From contig CM055196.1 of NCBI GenBank assembly GCA_029224185.1, positions 7,667,927 through 7,731,926 on the forward strand: a DNA stretch of 64,000 bases. The letters are read 5' to 3'. The DNA is from Karalla daura. Lineage: Eukaryota; Chordata; Actinopteri; Chaetodontiformes; Leiognathidae. Positions 19,459 through 32,230 of the stretch are shown here, piece after piece. How positions within the stretch are numbered: the first letter of the stretch is position 1; each line of letters begins with the position of its first letter. The position numbers were made by a program, and so were the translations under genes. The notes below the pieces were generated by a model that saw nothing but the letters and a program-made list of their open reading frames with translations, searched no databases and was not told the origin of the DNA.

Positions 19459-22170
19459 GTCTGCTGATGGCCCCTGGCTGCTCGGCAGCTGTCTGTCGTC
19501 CGCCCTGTGGCTGTCACTGAGCTTGTGCGAAAGCACAGTGTTGCTGTAACGCTACTCCCGTGTGTGTCATGCACTTGATATAGGTGTGTGCTGTCGAAAG
19601 GAGGGAACGAACGGGCGAGCCTCCCGGCACGCGAGTATTGCACAAATGCTGTTTGATTTCTTTGTTTTCTTTTTTTTCACATCCACCCTTGCTCTTCAAG
19701 TTCCAGCATTCACCACATCTGGCCCCTCGAGGTGCGTCTGTGTGTGTCAGGAGGTTCCTCCGAGGCAAAAGCCAAGAGCCTCCTACATGGGATTTTGTGT
19801 TTTTGTTCCGTCCAGAGAGGACATTGTCTCTCGACCCTGGTCACTCGGGCGAGTGTGGATCAACAATCTGCGCTCAAAGAGGGGCTCTTGATATCGTCCC
19901 AGACAGAATGAGCGCATTTGTACTCAAGTACGGGGTCTGTGGCAAGCGTGTGGCTAACCGCAGCTGCGAGAGTTTCCCCACTGCCAGAAACGAAGGAGTT
20001 CTTCCCCTTCCTGTCTCGGGGGACCCTGTCTGAATGGAGCGCAGTGTGTCGCCCAGGACGTGTCGCTCGGTGACTCGCAGATTTCAGGGGCCCTCGTCCT
20101 TCCCTCCGTCCTCCGTGATCAAATCATAACCCGGTGAAAGGGAACACTCCTGGGTGCACCCTGTGAGCTCATCCGTCCCCCAGTCAGTTTTAATAGCTTC
20201 TCGCGGTGACGTGATATTTGCTGAAAACTTAATTTGTTGTTTTTGCAGTAGGGCAGCCAACGTGTCACGCCGCCCACCTGTCCCGGAGACTGCGCTCATC
20301 AATGAATCTGTGTTGTTAGGATTGAACGTTTTGTGCGCATTTGGACTGATTTCATCCCGCGTCCTTCCTTGTTTTGAAACGATCGCACAACAGCTCTGCT
20401 GGGGCGGCGGGGTTGGAGGATTTGACGTTACGGGCTTGAACGAAGGACGATTCCCGGACCAAAAGTGAAGCGTAAATGCGGTAACTTTGCACTCAGTGAC
20501 GCAACCCAAATGAGCAAACTGGATGCGGTCTCCTGAAGCTTCCTCTCTATGCGCGGGCAAGTCACGTCAATTTTCTCTTCAATCTTTTGTTGTTGTTTTT
20601 TTTTATATATATAATGTATAAATATATGTAGGCAATTCCAAAAGCTTACACTCTGTCCACAACACAACACCCGTGAACACGAAACCCCTTGATTCAGATC
20701 TGGAGAGCTCCCTCCAAAATAGAAACCCAGAGGCGGGGGGGGGGGTCCTGTGAGTATGACGACCAAACATCTGCGCGAGGCAGTCTCTCACCCATGTACA
20801 GTTCGCTCTGAAGCTGAAGCTGAAGTGAAACAAACGAATGGACAGTTTAGAGACAATGGGGTCAACCGGAAGAAGAGATGGAGGAGAGGCGATCCTCGTT
20901 TACACCCCGGGCTGGTTAAACACAACAGGTGTCCAGGTTGGTGGATGGTTCACATGTCAGATGTGTGTAGAAGACAGACTGGATGGGTTTGGTTGAGGGG
21001 TTGGAGAATTGGACACCAAGTCTTCATTTTTTTGTGTCTCATTTTTTGGATCTCTGCCTGAATATTGGGGTCAGGGCTTGGGAGTCACTTCTCTGTCACT
21101 GGGTGGCAGTGTCATAGTTCAGTCACTGCAGCGTATACCGTGAAATGCAGACTGGGGGCTGCCCCATTGTCAGCCCCGCGCGCGTCCACCGTAATGGCAG
21201 CTGGGACGGCGGGGACGGGGACGAGGATGAGGGAGGGGGGGGCACAGCGATGCTGCTGAATGTCCCATATTATAAACACCCCCCCTCCTCCTCCTCCTCC
21301 TCCTGCTCCTTCTCTTCTTCCCCAGCATGTGGTAGAGTCTGTGGCAGAGGGCGACTCCACTGCACCTGCCCCCCCCCCGCACACACACACACACACACAC
21401 ACACCCCTCCACACCCCCTCCTCCCCCCGCCCATAGGAGGAAGTCGTAGCTGTGGCTGCGCTGCTGTTAAACTCAGTCACACATTACTGTGAAAGCGGAG
21501 CACGTGCTCCGGTTCTCACTTCCCCAGTCGAGGTTCTTATAAATCAGGCCTACGTGAGCTCGGCCCCCTCTCTTCATGTTCACTACATGCTCGGCATGTT
21601 TATTTATGAGGCGTCATAACTCACCCGGGGGGAGAGACTTTGTCCAGTAAATAACTGCGTGAAGCGAGGTGACAGCGCTGACCACACTCCGCCATGTCAC
21701 CGGAACTTTCTATACACTTCTGGGAGTTCACATCGTTTTTTTTTTTAGGGCGAGGGTTGGAAACACAAACACGGCACGCCATGGAAACGTCAGCGACATG
21801 CTTTAGGATTCATCAATGTTCGTTTAATTCATCTTTAAATTGTCCACGGATCAGACAAACAGCACCAACAATCGGGCTCCACCTGATACAAGCTTATGTA
21901 ATGAGGGCAACGCCATACAAAAAAATAACAGTTCATCACACCACTTTGTAGGTACAACATCTCACTTGTGGATTCTCTATTCAAGGATATTCAGGACCTG
22001 GTAACACGGCGTCCTGCGTAGAGCAGCTGAATCCAGAGAGGCGCTCAGTTTCTTTTTTTTCTTTGTTAGTCTTTTTTTTTTCTTAGTTTCAGCTGTTGAA
22101 CGTCCAATAGAGGTGAGAAGAAATAAATATCACAAGCAAAACAAAGCGCCACACTTTAGATTTGACTCGC
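19459..22170. other. Intergenic region between the SDR gene and the ccnd1 3' end
   Basis: No protein gene is supported. It should contain the SDR promoter just right of 19,458 and possibly distal ccnd1 3' UTR at its right end. It has a CCTCCT run near 21,285-21,310, a CA run at about 21,379-21,402 and several T-rich stretches. Confidence 0.6.
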
Positions 22171-22177
22171 TAAATCG

Positions 22178-22183
22178 TTTTAT
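22178..22183 (-). terminator. ccnd1: Candidate poly(A) signal of ccnd1
   Basis: TTTATT on the plus strand reads AATAAA on the minus strand, 1.3 kb downstream of the stop. D1-type cyclin mRNAs usually have long 3' UTRs, so a more distal site is also possible. Confidence 0.4.
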
Positions 22184-23509
22184 TGACGCTCCCTAACGCG
22201 TGGTTGTTAAAACCCTTTTTTTTTACCTCGGTATTTTTTCGTCTCCCATCCAGAGATCACCCTGACAAATATACACCTCCATCTTTTTTTTTTGTTTGTT
22301 TCGTTTTCCATTTTCTTAAAAGTGGAGAGAGACGGGCTGCCCGGTAGCGCAGCCAGCCATGCAGCAGCCATGACCCCGGCTGACTCGAGCGCCCCCTCTG
22401 GCGGTGGAAAGTGTGCACTGCACCACAGCGCTCCCACCTCCTGATTGGACATGACACAAGCTCCTCAACGGGACAGATCAAACACATGTTTTTGGTTTCT
22501 CTCTTTTGTTTTCTTTTCTCTTCTCTTGGGCTCCAATCCAGGAAGTCAGTCTCGCAGAGCGAGGGAGGATGTTAAATAGATACAGTATATAGATTTCATG
22601 ACGGGTCGTGGGTGTCAGGGATAGAGTGGTGTCTGGAAGGAGCTAAACACAGGTCACACCGTAAACTAAGTGGTGGAAACTCTCCCCACTCGCCGTAACG
22701 GACGTACGGTCCGTGCGAGGGCGGCTCGACGCTAATAAACTTCTTATATTACACAGGCGCGCGTCCGGCCGCGGCCGCCACGCCGGAGCGCGTTCACTCT
22801 CGCGCAGAACATCTCGATGAACAGCCCAACTTCTGAACACCCCCAGGGCCTCCCCTCGGACACATAGATAAACGCACTTTCTAAGACAGTTTCTTTCCAT
22901 AAACAAAAAAAAAGTAAATGCAGCATAGATAACACATAAAAAATATATAATATGAAGCAAAATGTGGAATCGGAAAAGGACAGTTCTTAAATTCATCTTC
23001 GAATGCACAGCTGATGGGGTGTTGCACCAATTTTGTCGCCGTCCCAGCATCTTTTTTTTTCCTTTCTTTTGTTTTTTAAGCGGGAGGTCGGAGCATTCTT
23101 GGTGCGAATGTTAAAAACGCTTCATAGCGGCGTAGACGAGGCGCTCCGGGCCGAGGCCGTGTCGGTTTGGGAGGAGGCGTGGCTTGACAGAGGCCCGCTG
23201 TGAGGAGGCCAGAGCCAAGGTTAGGCGAGCGTCCTGGAAGGTGATTGTGCCCAGTCAGCAGCTCTCTGGTACCTGGCCACAGTTCACACTGGACTTCCTG
23301 CCAAACAGTCGGGGGGGGGGGGGGAATGCACTGTCCAGTCCCATGGTTTGCCAGTGCTCCAGAACACGCACTACATCATGTCAAAACAAAGTCACGTGTG
23401 CGTGTTTTTGTTTTTTTTTTTCGTTTTTGTCTCGTTTCGTTTGTGTGTGTGTGTGTGTGTGTTGCAGAGTGGCCGCCCCCCCCCCCCCCGCTCTTCTCTT
23501 CCCGTCTCA
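22184..23509 (-). other. ccnd1: ccnd1 3' UTR (extent approximate)
   Basis: No coding signal. It is A/T-rich with several T runs (A runs in the transcript), a (TG) run at 23,442-23,462 and C/G runs close to the stop codon. The extent depends on the poly(A) signal chosen. Confidence 0.45.
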
Positions 23510-23671
23510 TCAGATGTTCACGTCCCGGACGTCTGTGGGCGTGGCCGAGAGGTCCTGCCCCTCGCCGATGCTCTTGGTCTCCATGGCGACCGAGTGCTGC
23601 TGCCGCTGCGCCTGTCGGAGGCTGGTCTCCAGCAGAGACTCGATCTGCTCCTGGCACGCCCGCAGGCAGTC
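23510..23671 (-). CDS. ccnd1: ccnd1 exon 5, degradation signal and stop
   Basis: 162 nt including TGA (23510-23512), after a TCTCTTAG acceptor. It encodes DCLRACQEQIESLLETSL and ends ATPTDVRDVNI. The threonine of TPTD is the GSK3-type phosphodegron known from D1. Confidence 0.94.
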   Translation of the reverse strand, partial: DCLRACQEQIESLLETSLRQAQRQQHSVAMETKSIGEGQDLSATPTDVRDVNI

Positions 23672-23674
23672 CTA

Positions 23675-23706
<32 letters not shown>

Positions 23707-26700
23707 GGCGGGGGGGGGGGGGGGTCAGCCAGCGGCCTCTGAGCCTCACGTTCAATACCTGGAGCCGGGTTAGAGCGTGCACCCACCGGGTCGCTCCTGA
23801 TGGTCTGCGCCAGCTGCTCGGTCAGCTCCTGGGACATCATGGTGTTGCCCACCATCCTCATCTGCAGGCCCTCCACCGCCGCCACCAGGCTGCCTGCCGC
23901 CACCATGGACGGAGGGCTGGCTATGAACTTCACGTCTGAGGAGGAGAAGCAGAGCAGAGCCGGGGGTTAACACGGGGCCATTTCACAAGACGAACAAATG
24001 TGTGACGGAGCAGGAATCTACCGGGCCATGATACAGGTCTACTAAACTGGTTGCTGCTCTTTCATGGACTAATAATTCTGCATCTATGGGGTCTATTGTC
24101 TTGCCTGCAACCCGAAGAAGTACCTTGAAACAATTTTCATCCTCAACTTCATTCCCCAAGTATAAAAACACTATTTATGGCACTGACTAGAAGCAGCAGG
24201 TTGTGTTGGATGCTCTCTGTGTGGCTCTCCGAGGCGGCAGCATTAAGGGAGGCTGATCGCCAGATGATCCAGGGGCGTTAGGACACATCCAGGGCAGCAT
24301 GCTGACTAAAGCTCTTACGGATTCTCTACAGTTGATGTAATCCCGTGTAGAAAAGTCCGCGGCAGCTGCTCTACAAGGTGCCGGAGGACTGCCCGGGGGT
24401 CACTGAACCGCGCGCCCTCCCGTGTCTGATGCAGCGTCTCAATCTTCTTTTCCCGCCACGCAATCCTCTCAGTCACCTCAGATTATGCCATTTTACCCCC
24501 CCCCCCCCTCCTTCTAATCCCAAATTTCCAGCAGCACTGACGCAGCAAAAAAAAAATACGGCTCTAGCACAGCGTGCAGGTGACACCCCCGGCACAGTGT
24601 ATAAAAGTTATCAAAGCGATAAGAGATACGGCGGAAGCCTTTGGTGGCTTTCATAAATCAAAGTCCAGGTGACTTTAAGACGTCCAGACTCATCCAGATT
24701 TTGGTTTTGAAAAGGTGAATATAGGAAACTTTCAATCACACAAACACAAAGAAACCCAAAGCCTCAAACTCCTCCACGGCATATTTGATATTTAAACCAA
24801 CACCGGTGCGGCACGGGCTCTACACAACCCTGGACCCGACCCCAGGATCAAATTTATTGCCAGATAGTTATATAATTGACTCGAGAGCTAGAGGGAATCT
24901 GCTGCGGTGACAGAATTCCCTGGACAGACGGCCGCCTCATTCAGGTGAGGACAGTCGAGAGTGTGAGAGTGTGGAGACCCTGTGCATTACCTGTGGCACA
25001 CAGCGCCACGAAGGTCTGGGCGTGCTTCCTGAGTATGGGCCTGTTCTCCCGCTGGACGGGCAGCTGGGCCAGGAAGTGGTCGATGAAGTCCAGAGGCGTC
25101 ACTGAAGCCAGGTCCCACTTCAGCTTGTTCAAAACCAGCAGCTCCATTTGCTGTGGGCGAACGGGGACAGAGAGAGAGAGAGGGGGGGGGGGGACACGTT
25201 CAAGATGGATCCAAACAGACAGATGCAGGGATTAGCAGGGAGACGGTGGCGGGTGTTACTGGTTATCAGCTTGGGGGGATTTTTTTGGGAAGGATTTAAA
25301 AGGTGGCACTGGAGGAAAAGGTCATGGGGGGGGGGTCGTCAAATCCATGGAAGACCCTCCTCTGGGTGGGGGTCATGAACTTGGGAAGAAGGCGGCCAAT
25401 TTGGAAGAGGCGGGGGGGGGCTAATTAATCATAGTGTAACCGGCCTGCGGGGGCCGGTTCAATACGTCTGTCTGGCCTGAGATTACAGCGCCCCGCGCTC
25501 AGACGGGCCAGCTGAGCGGACCTACCAGCAGCTGCGAGGACGTGACGGAGTTGTCCGTGTAGATGCAGAGCTTCTCGGCCGTGAGCGGGATGGTCTCCTT
25601 CAGCTTGGAGGCCAGGAACATGCAGGCGGCTCCCAGCAGCTGCAGGTGGCTCTTCTTGGTGGGCTCCACCGAGAGGAAGCGGTCCATGTAGTTCATAGCC
25701 AGGGGGAAGACGTCCTCCTCACACTTCTGCTCCTCGCACACCTGCGGAGACCCCCGGCCCGGGGAACACTGTCGTTACAAGCAGTTCCTCTTTGACACAA
25801 TAAAAGCCACTGGATCACTTCGTGCTGTGAATTAAACCGGGTTTGTTTTCTAGTGCCCACGAGGTCAGAAGTGAGCGGACAGCCTGTGAAATCTCTAAAG
25901 GACATCCATTTCCAGGGTACACACACACGCGCGCCCGCGCATCTGTTAGTCAACGCGTTTCCAGAAAATTCCACGGTTCCTGTGGTAGACGCCACGCCGC
26001 ACGGTTAAAGTGCTCTGTCACAGGCGCTGAAAAAGTCACGGGGAAACTATGCAAAGACAAATATTCGACGTGTGAGAAGCTGGCAGTGGAACGCGTCACG
26101 TATGGACCCGAGTGTGCAGAGCAAGAAAGGACAAAATGAGAGTTTTAAAACCAAAGTCAGGTTTAGAGATGATGTACATGTCACATCAGTTATTGTCTAC
26201 AATCATCATGTACCATAGTTAATTAGAAAGACTGTGATTAATATCTCCATTTGAATATTGGAATCATTAGAAATTTCCCCAGAACTTTTAGACAAGTTTT
26301 CACATTTCGCATTATTTGGTCTCTTCACGTGCATAAGCCAGCAGTTTATGGGTGCGACGATTTCCCTGTGAGGTCCAGTACGACTGTCTCACATTTGTTC
26401 AGTAAGTGTGCTGGGTTGCGTAAGACGCACCATTTTTCAATAGTGGGCAGCAGCAGCATGAAGGGGAGAATGACTGGGGGCAGCCAGAGCCTCGCGCGCG
26501 CGTGACGTCATCCACTGCTCCACTCGCGGGCGAGTCGCCCCGGAACGGACCGTTTAACAACCCCGGCCCCGACGGTTACAGTCAGCGCGACCGTCGGTTT
26601 GTATGATAACATAAGTAGCCGCACGAGTATCAGACTGGCATGGGTCGGTGTGGAGGGGCTCCGCAGCGCCCCCGGAGGCCGAGCTGCGGGACTGCACCCC

Positions 26701-27734
26701 CCGACTGCAACACAAAGGCAGCGCGTGGTCTGCACCGAGCAGCAGCTCGCGACATTTTCCAACAATAATTCAACTGGTTCGACTCTGTTATCTGGCCCAC
26801 ATTTGAAGCGTTTCACCCCGGGTCCGACTTTTTCCTCCATGACACGACCCTCAACGGCTATTTCAGCGAGCGTGGAGGGCTTAACTTCACTTTGTTGGAG
26901 TCACGGGTGCTCTTTTTTTTTATCTCCATCAGATACAAACAAAAACATTTTCACTTCACTAAAGAATTTGTTTTTTTTTTCCTTGACAAACTTAACAAGA
27001 AGCCTCGAAACACACACAGACTATCACGGTGCTGGAAGCGATGTCGAGTGTTTGACCAGAATTCCAGTTTAGTTGCAGCATAGACTACATGGTTCCAATC
27101 TGCATTGGAAAAAACTGCGAAAATACAACATTATCTGTTGATAATCGAAAATACTCCCCAGTGAGAAAGTAATCTGGGTACTGTGCGGGTACAATGACGC
27201 CAAAAGTGTTATTCGGCGTCCATTTCGTGCACTTATGAGAAAGCTGCATAAAGCTTTTATTCCCCTCTCCCCCCTACACAACAGTGGTGCTAGTGAGCAG
27301 CCTGGCTCTATTCATCAAGTTGGGAGATTTAAAAGTGGAGCTGGACATTATTACATGTATGCCGAAAACACCAGCGGGTCTCAAATCTTCACAAAGAGTA
27401 CAAAATGTGAGTGTCCGGGGCTCGGGGGCGAGCAGCTGGCCGTGGTTGGAGGAGGAGGAGGGGGGGGACTTTAAACAGCATTTGTGTGAACGTGGTTTCT
27501 CCAGTGAGAACATGATGGCAGGACACTCACCTCTAGGATCCAGGTGGCCACTATCTTCCTCATGTACGGGGCTATCTCCCTCTGCACGCATTTGAAGTAG
27601 TTGGGAGCGGGCAGGTACTTGTCCTCAGCCCGCAGCAGGGCGTTCAAGACCCGGTCAGTCAACAGGTTGGAGTCCCGAAAGGCCCTCCGGATGGCAGGCC
27701 TGTCTCCCTCACAGCACCACAGCTGAGCTTCCAT
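23510..27734 (-). CDS. ccnd1: G1/S-specific cyclin D1-type
   Basis: Regulatory subunit of CDK4/6. It promotes G1-to-S passage by phosphorylating RB and is induced by mitogens and Wnt/beta-catenin. Exons read right to left: 27531-27734 (204 nt), 25526-25741 (216), 24991-25150 (160), 23787-23935 (149) and 23510-23671 (162). They give 296 aa; human D1 is 295. Exon sizes 2-4 equal those I recall for human CCND1. Landmarks: the RB-binding LxCxE motif LWCCE (residues 5-9); a cyclin box with YFKCVQREI, ATWILEVCEEQKCEE and FPLAMNYMDRFLS; the C-terminal cyclin fold DVKFIASPPSMVAAGS; and the degradation site TPTDVRDV, whose Thr287 matches human Thr286. The Glu-rich run before that site in mammalian D1 is missing. 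D1 fits better than D2 or D3 (MELLVLNKLKW, PPSMVAAGS). A teleost duplicate or cyclin Dx cannot be excluded by eye. Confidence 0.9.
23787..23935 (-). CDS. ccnd1: ccnd1 exon 4
   Basis: 149 nt between CTCAG and CCG|GTGGGT. It encodes DVKFIASPPSMVAAGSLVAA and LAQTIRSDP, part of the second cyclin fold. The middle (MRMVGNTMMSQ) differs from mammalian D1. Confidence 0.94.
24991..25150 (-). CDS. ccnd1: ccnd1 exon 3
   Basis: 160 nt between CCCACAG and ACAG|GTAATG. It encodes QMELLVLNKLKWDLASV and ILRKHAQTFVALCAT, and ends in phase 1. Confidence 0.95.
25526..25741 (-). CDS. ccnd1: ccnd1 exon 2, core of the cyclin box
   Basis: 216 nt between CCGCAG and CTG|GTAGGT. It encodes VCEEQKCEEDVFPLAMNY, LQLLGAACMFLASKLKET and LTAEKLCIYTDNS, the CDK4/6-binding surface. 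Confidence 0.96.
25742..27530 (-). other. ccnd1: ccnd1 intron 1 with a CpG-rich core and a CRE site
   Basis: 1,789 bp. A GC- and CpG-rich block at about 26,490-26,740 contains a perfect TGACGTCA (26503-26510), the consensus CREB/ATF site. It could be an intronic regulatory element; no activity can be read from sequence alone. Confidence 0.5.
27531..27734 (-). CDS. ccnd1: ccnd1 exon 1
   Basis: 204 nt from ATG (27732-27734) to GAG|GTGAGT. It encodes the LxCxE motif, NLLTDRVLNALL and the start of the cyclin box, ending ATWILE. Confidence 0.95.
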
Positions 27735-28200
27735 TTACCTTCTGTCTCTTCCCCGCTTCCAGCAGACACGCTTTCAGCTTCAGCTTTAACACTAGCTTGG
27801 CTCGGCTAGCAGCGGCGGCGGCGGCAGCAGCAGCAGCGGGCGACCCCTCAATGGCTCCTCATTTTGTTAACAAAAGCCAACTTTCTTTGACTCCTGGGAG
27901 ACCACCTTCAATTCGCCGGTGGGACTACTTGGACAGAGACATAGTCAATGGAAGGACTCGGTGTTTGTCTCGCGGCGCGTTTATTCCCCCTTTGGCCGGG
28001 CTGTGAGTGACTTTCTTTTGTTGCCCTCGTCGGCGGCGTTACAGGGCGAACCGGAGCGAGCAGCCGTCCTCCCAGCGCCGGAGTGAGCGGGGGCAAGTCT
28101 ACAATCAACCCCCCGCTGCTGCCGCTGGCCTGCTTTATCGCGGCGCCGCGGCAGCCAATCACAGCGCCCCGCGCCCCTTCACAATAAGAGCACGGAGATT
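27735..28200 (-). promoter_or_regulatory. ccnd1: Probable ccnd1 promoter and 5' UTR (CpG-rich)
   Basis: GC- and CpG-rich sequence directly upstream of the start codon, in contrast to the A/T-rich DNA beyond 28,200. It includes GCC/GCA triplets (27,811-27,838) likely in the 5' UTR, GC-box-like CGCCCCGCGCCCC (28,165-28,177) and a CCAAT box (28155-28159). No clear TATA box was seen. The transcription start is not located. Confidence 0.55.
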
Positions 28201-28503
28201 CAGGGGGGCGAGATTCAGTTTTTGTTTTATTTTTTATTTATTTTTTTAAGTTCTCGTCACGTGCGAATGTTCGAGACAATGTGACAATGTTTGATTGGAA
28301 ATATGAATATGGGGGTCACGATAAAAAAAAAATATGCACGCACGGTTTGATTGTGACAGGCTCGTTTTAACGCTCTTTTGTAAAGTTTGTAAAGTTTTGC
28401 AAAGTTTTATTGCTGCTATATATTCTTAGAACTTACCGAGAGATGTTACTGAATAACCTGAATTTCCTGAAAAAAATTTCCTCCAGGGTGCGGATAAATA
28501 GGG

Positions 28504-28673
<170 letters not shown>

Positions 28674-28740
28674 CAGTCAGATATCAGACATCTATTTCAG
28701 TTATTATCTATAGATATTATCGTCACCATTTATTATCATC

Positions 28741-28742
<2 letters not shown>

Positions 28743-28789
<47 letters not shown>
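28743..28789 (+). repeat. (AT)n microsatellite
   Basis: About 23 uninterrupted AT units, 70 bp from the CTAT array. Confidence 0.97.
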
Positions 28790-28792
<3 letters not shown>

Positions 28793-30539
28793 CTAAATTA
28801 TCAACTATTTAAAATCTATTATTAACAAAAATGTTCAGGTTTTGAAATGTCAGAGAGTAATTGTATCGGCCTTTTATTAACTGATTGTTGAGTTACTGAT
28901 TTTCACAGTTTGTGGCAATAAGTGGCACTTTGTAACGTACAGTTAGATACAGTTATAAATATGTCAAAAAAGAGCAGGACTAAAAGCCATCTGTGGACAT
29001 GTGGCCATGTCGAGTCAAGTGTGTGTCTTTTTTTATTATTGTATCTACCTATATGAATATTGTGAACATGCAGTTATTTGTTTTGCACAAGTCAATCGAG
29101 TACTACATTTGATTAAGCCTTTCTTTAGAAAAAAACAAACACGCCCAGGTAAGAGATTAACACAGCGGCTTACTGTTTTTCTTTTAAAGTTAAAAAGGAA
29201 AGTATTCTACTTCCTGTATCAGTGCGAGCTTGGGTTAACTTGATAGTGAGCGCACACATGCACACACACAAAGAGAAAGAGTGAATGAAACTCACAGAGG
29301 GAGAGAGAGACGGAGAGAGGGAGGGACAGAAAGAAAGAGGGACAGAGAGAGAGAGAGCGAGAGAGAGAGAGAGAGAGGAAATACCGAAAGATAAAAATAA
29401 AGTAACTCATTTATAAGTTATAAAGTAGTCGTAAATCCAGGGGAAAAAGTTTTAAACTGTTGTAAAAGAAAACAGACTTCTGATGACAGGAACATTTAGG
29501 GGCATTGTAATGTACTTGCTGGAACTCCAAACCACACACTTCTTTTTTTATTTTGGCGGGTAGTTATTCAGTACCTATGCAAATTTTAATACTGTGTCAA
29601 TATTTAAAAAATACCAAAACTTGCAACTGATCACAAGCAGACTTTGAGAGAAATACTCAGAAATTAAAAGATGGCTCCCTTGAATACAGAAATAAGTGCA
29701 CAGTAGTTAAATCTCAGAAATTTTGGAAATGTGCCGGAGAACAGCACTTTTCTTGCCTTTAATGTGAAATATGACATGTATCACCAGAGGCTGGGACAGA
29801 GAGGGAGGCAGATGGAATAAACCGGATCCTGACCTCAGCCTCAATGGGAGGGGGGGCGCGGGGGGCACATCCAGACTCCAGTCGGAGCCTCAGATGGCGC
29901 GGCATGGGACACGAGCTACAGCTGGGGGGATTTGTAGCGACCTGCTGCTACTGTACAGACAGACAGCGACGGAGGAGCAAGGGTTCCTGCTGGCGCCCAG
30001 CAAGCAGGGAGGGGGCCGGCTGACCGACCGAAGACTGCTCTGCTAGCAGAGCCAGGCGGGGGTTACAAGGACCCACAGGAGGACTACAACTGGAGGAGAC
30101 TCCTTCTAGGTGACGCCCCGGAGACTCAAAGCAGCGATCTGTATCTCCAGATTGCTGAGTGGAAGAGGGAGAGCAACACAAGCTCTGGGATTTCTGGGCA
30201 AATAGGGCAAAACCTGTGCTGGAGGGGATAGTGGGATAGAAATGTCAACTTTGGCCCAACGAATAAACATAAAGACATGCACGCTTAGGTGATACATGGT
30301 GTTGGACCTTTGGACCAAACCTGAACAAAGTGAGAACAAGCTCCTGGGTTCAGACTTCAGGAAGGCTTGGTCATATGGTCCCTTTGACTCAGCATAGGTT
30401 CATCTGGGTAACTGAGCTGAAAAAGCACCATTTCTCTCTGTTTTATATCCATTCATTCCATTTACTATTTTACCCGTTTTACACTTTATCTATCTTGCAG
30501 GAGGTCTGCTGGAGTCCCAGCTCACGTAGGGTGAAGACA

Positions 30540-30620
30540 GTGACTACACCCTGGACAGGTCACCAGTGCGTCACACACACTGTCCACCCTCACACCTACA
30601 TGACAGTGCTAACAACTCTC
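30540..30620 (-). repeat. Fragment of an L2-like / SINE-type retroposon tail
   Basis: It contains CTACACCCTGGACAGGTCAC followed by CA-rich ACACTGTCCACCCTCACACC, the reverse complement of a widespread fish retroposon tail. Short and degraded. Confidence 0.45.
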
Positions 30621-32124
30621 CAGAGTGTCGCCTACAACACGAGAGTAAAATGTTTAGACATTAAACACAGTTGAGAAGTGTAAGGAGTCACTGGTTTTGG
30701 AAGGATTGTCCAAGGATTGCAAGGACTGTCTATGACTGTAATCACTATCAGCCACCACAGACAGGTGCAAGTATTCAATCACTAAAAAGTACATACATTG
30801 AAAATCATCCTTAGTGAGCGTATGGATGGAGCAATAGATGTTGAGACGTGCTGATTAAAGCAACAGGAAAGGTTTTGCACATGCAGGTAAATTTGGCACT
30901 TAAAGGTCAGTTTTGGGGCCGACACAAATTCAGCATACACCTGACGCAGAGATGCCACCTCAGCAACCATGTGGCAGGAAACAATAGAAACACACACCGT
31001 CTCACTAATAAATGACACGGCTCCACGGTGTGCAGTGGCGGCCTCACGCTGTCCCCCTCCTCGCCCCACACGTGGAGCTCCAGTCTGTGGAGCCTGAGTG
31101 AACCGGTTTCAAGGTGTGGACGCTCTCGGGACAGGGGAGCCGGAGACAGAGAGGGCCATGTCGCCATGTCTCCCTCTGTCTGTGTGTGTGCGACCTTTAC
31201 CCCCAGTTTCTCAGGGCGGCCGGGTCCAGGGTCATACTCTGGACACGCCATACAATAGCAGTCTATAGATGCTATTGATTCGTTGTGATTGATCCCTCTT
31301 ACAATAGAGACTGATCTGTGGCGATCAGCTTCGCTAGCCTTCTGTTAAGTTGTCCGTTAACGTTGCTGGAGGACACACAGGGTCTCATCCCTAATATCTT
31401 AGTGGTGGTGATCAAGTCCTCTATAATGAGTAAGCATCCAGGAATAGAAACACTTGAGTTTTCTAGCATTAAGCTGTGCTTGTGCACTATTTACCACGAT
31501 TTTGAATTTATTGGCATAACGGTGGCATCAAAGGCATGATTCAGTACATTGTAATCACATTCCACCCATTGTCAGAATAAACATCCACGCACAGCTCAAC
31601 AAAGATGCTAACTAAGCCGAGAGCAGGTGGAGGCTGAAGTTAGCTTGCAAGTGTGTGAACCCCAGAAAAAACACTGAAGATAAATGAAGTGGCAGCTCTG
31701 GGGAAAACAAAGAGATGTCCATGCTGAGGAATCTAAACTAACCATCTTTCACTGGAGATGAATGAAAACAAGCAGACCTGACAGACTGGCTTCCCTGAGA
31801 CAGAAGAGTGAGAATAATTGTTGAAAATATCAGGCAGTTTGTCTTTTCATCTGATGTTGGGTCTTTTGTCTCAAAATTGTCAACTAAAATGCTTTCAGAT
31901 TATAAAGAATAACATGCAGTTATCCTGCATGAAACCTTGCAAAAGTTTAGAAATGTCTTAGTTTGTTTGTCAGGACCTCATTGTGCTAAATCCTCTGAAC
32001 TGATTTACACAAAAGTGAAGTTAGAGTTGAAGGTTTATACCGCCATGATGTGGGGTGAGAAAGTGACTTTTGTTGTTGAGACACAAACATCAGTTACTCA
32101 CAGCTGTTTCGGAAGGTGTCCGGA

Positions 32125-32230
32125 CAGATAAGATAAGATAAGGTCGAATAAAACAAACGTGTATTATTTGTCCTACCGTGAGGAAATTTGCATGTCCTAC
32201 AGAAAAACAGCAGAAGAGGGGCAATAGTAA
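32125..32230 (+). repeat. Decayed fish retroposon 3' tail (GATAA-tailed type)
   Basis: GATAAGATAAGATAAGG, then GTATTATTTGTCCTACCGTG and GAAATTTGCATGTCCTACAG. It resembles a common percomorph repeat that reads TTTATT..GTCCCAC..GGGGAAATTTGC. The family is not named with certainty. Confidence 0.4.
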
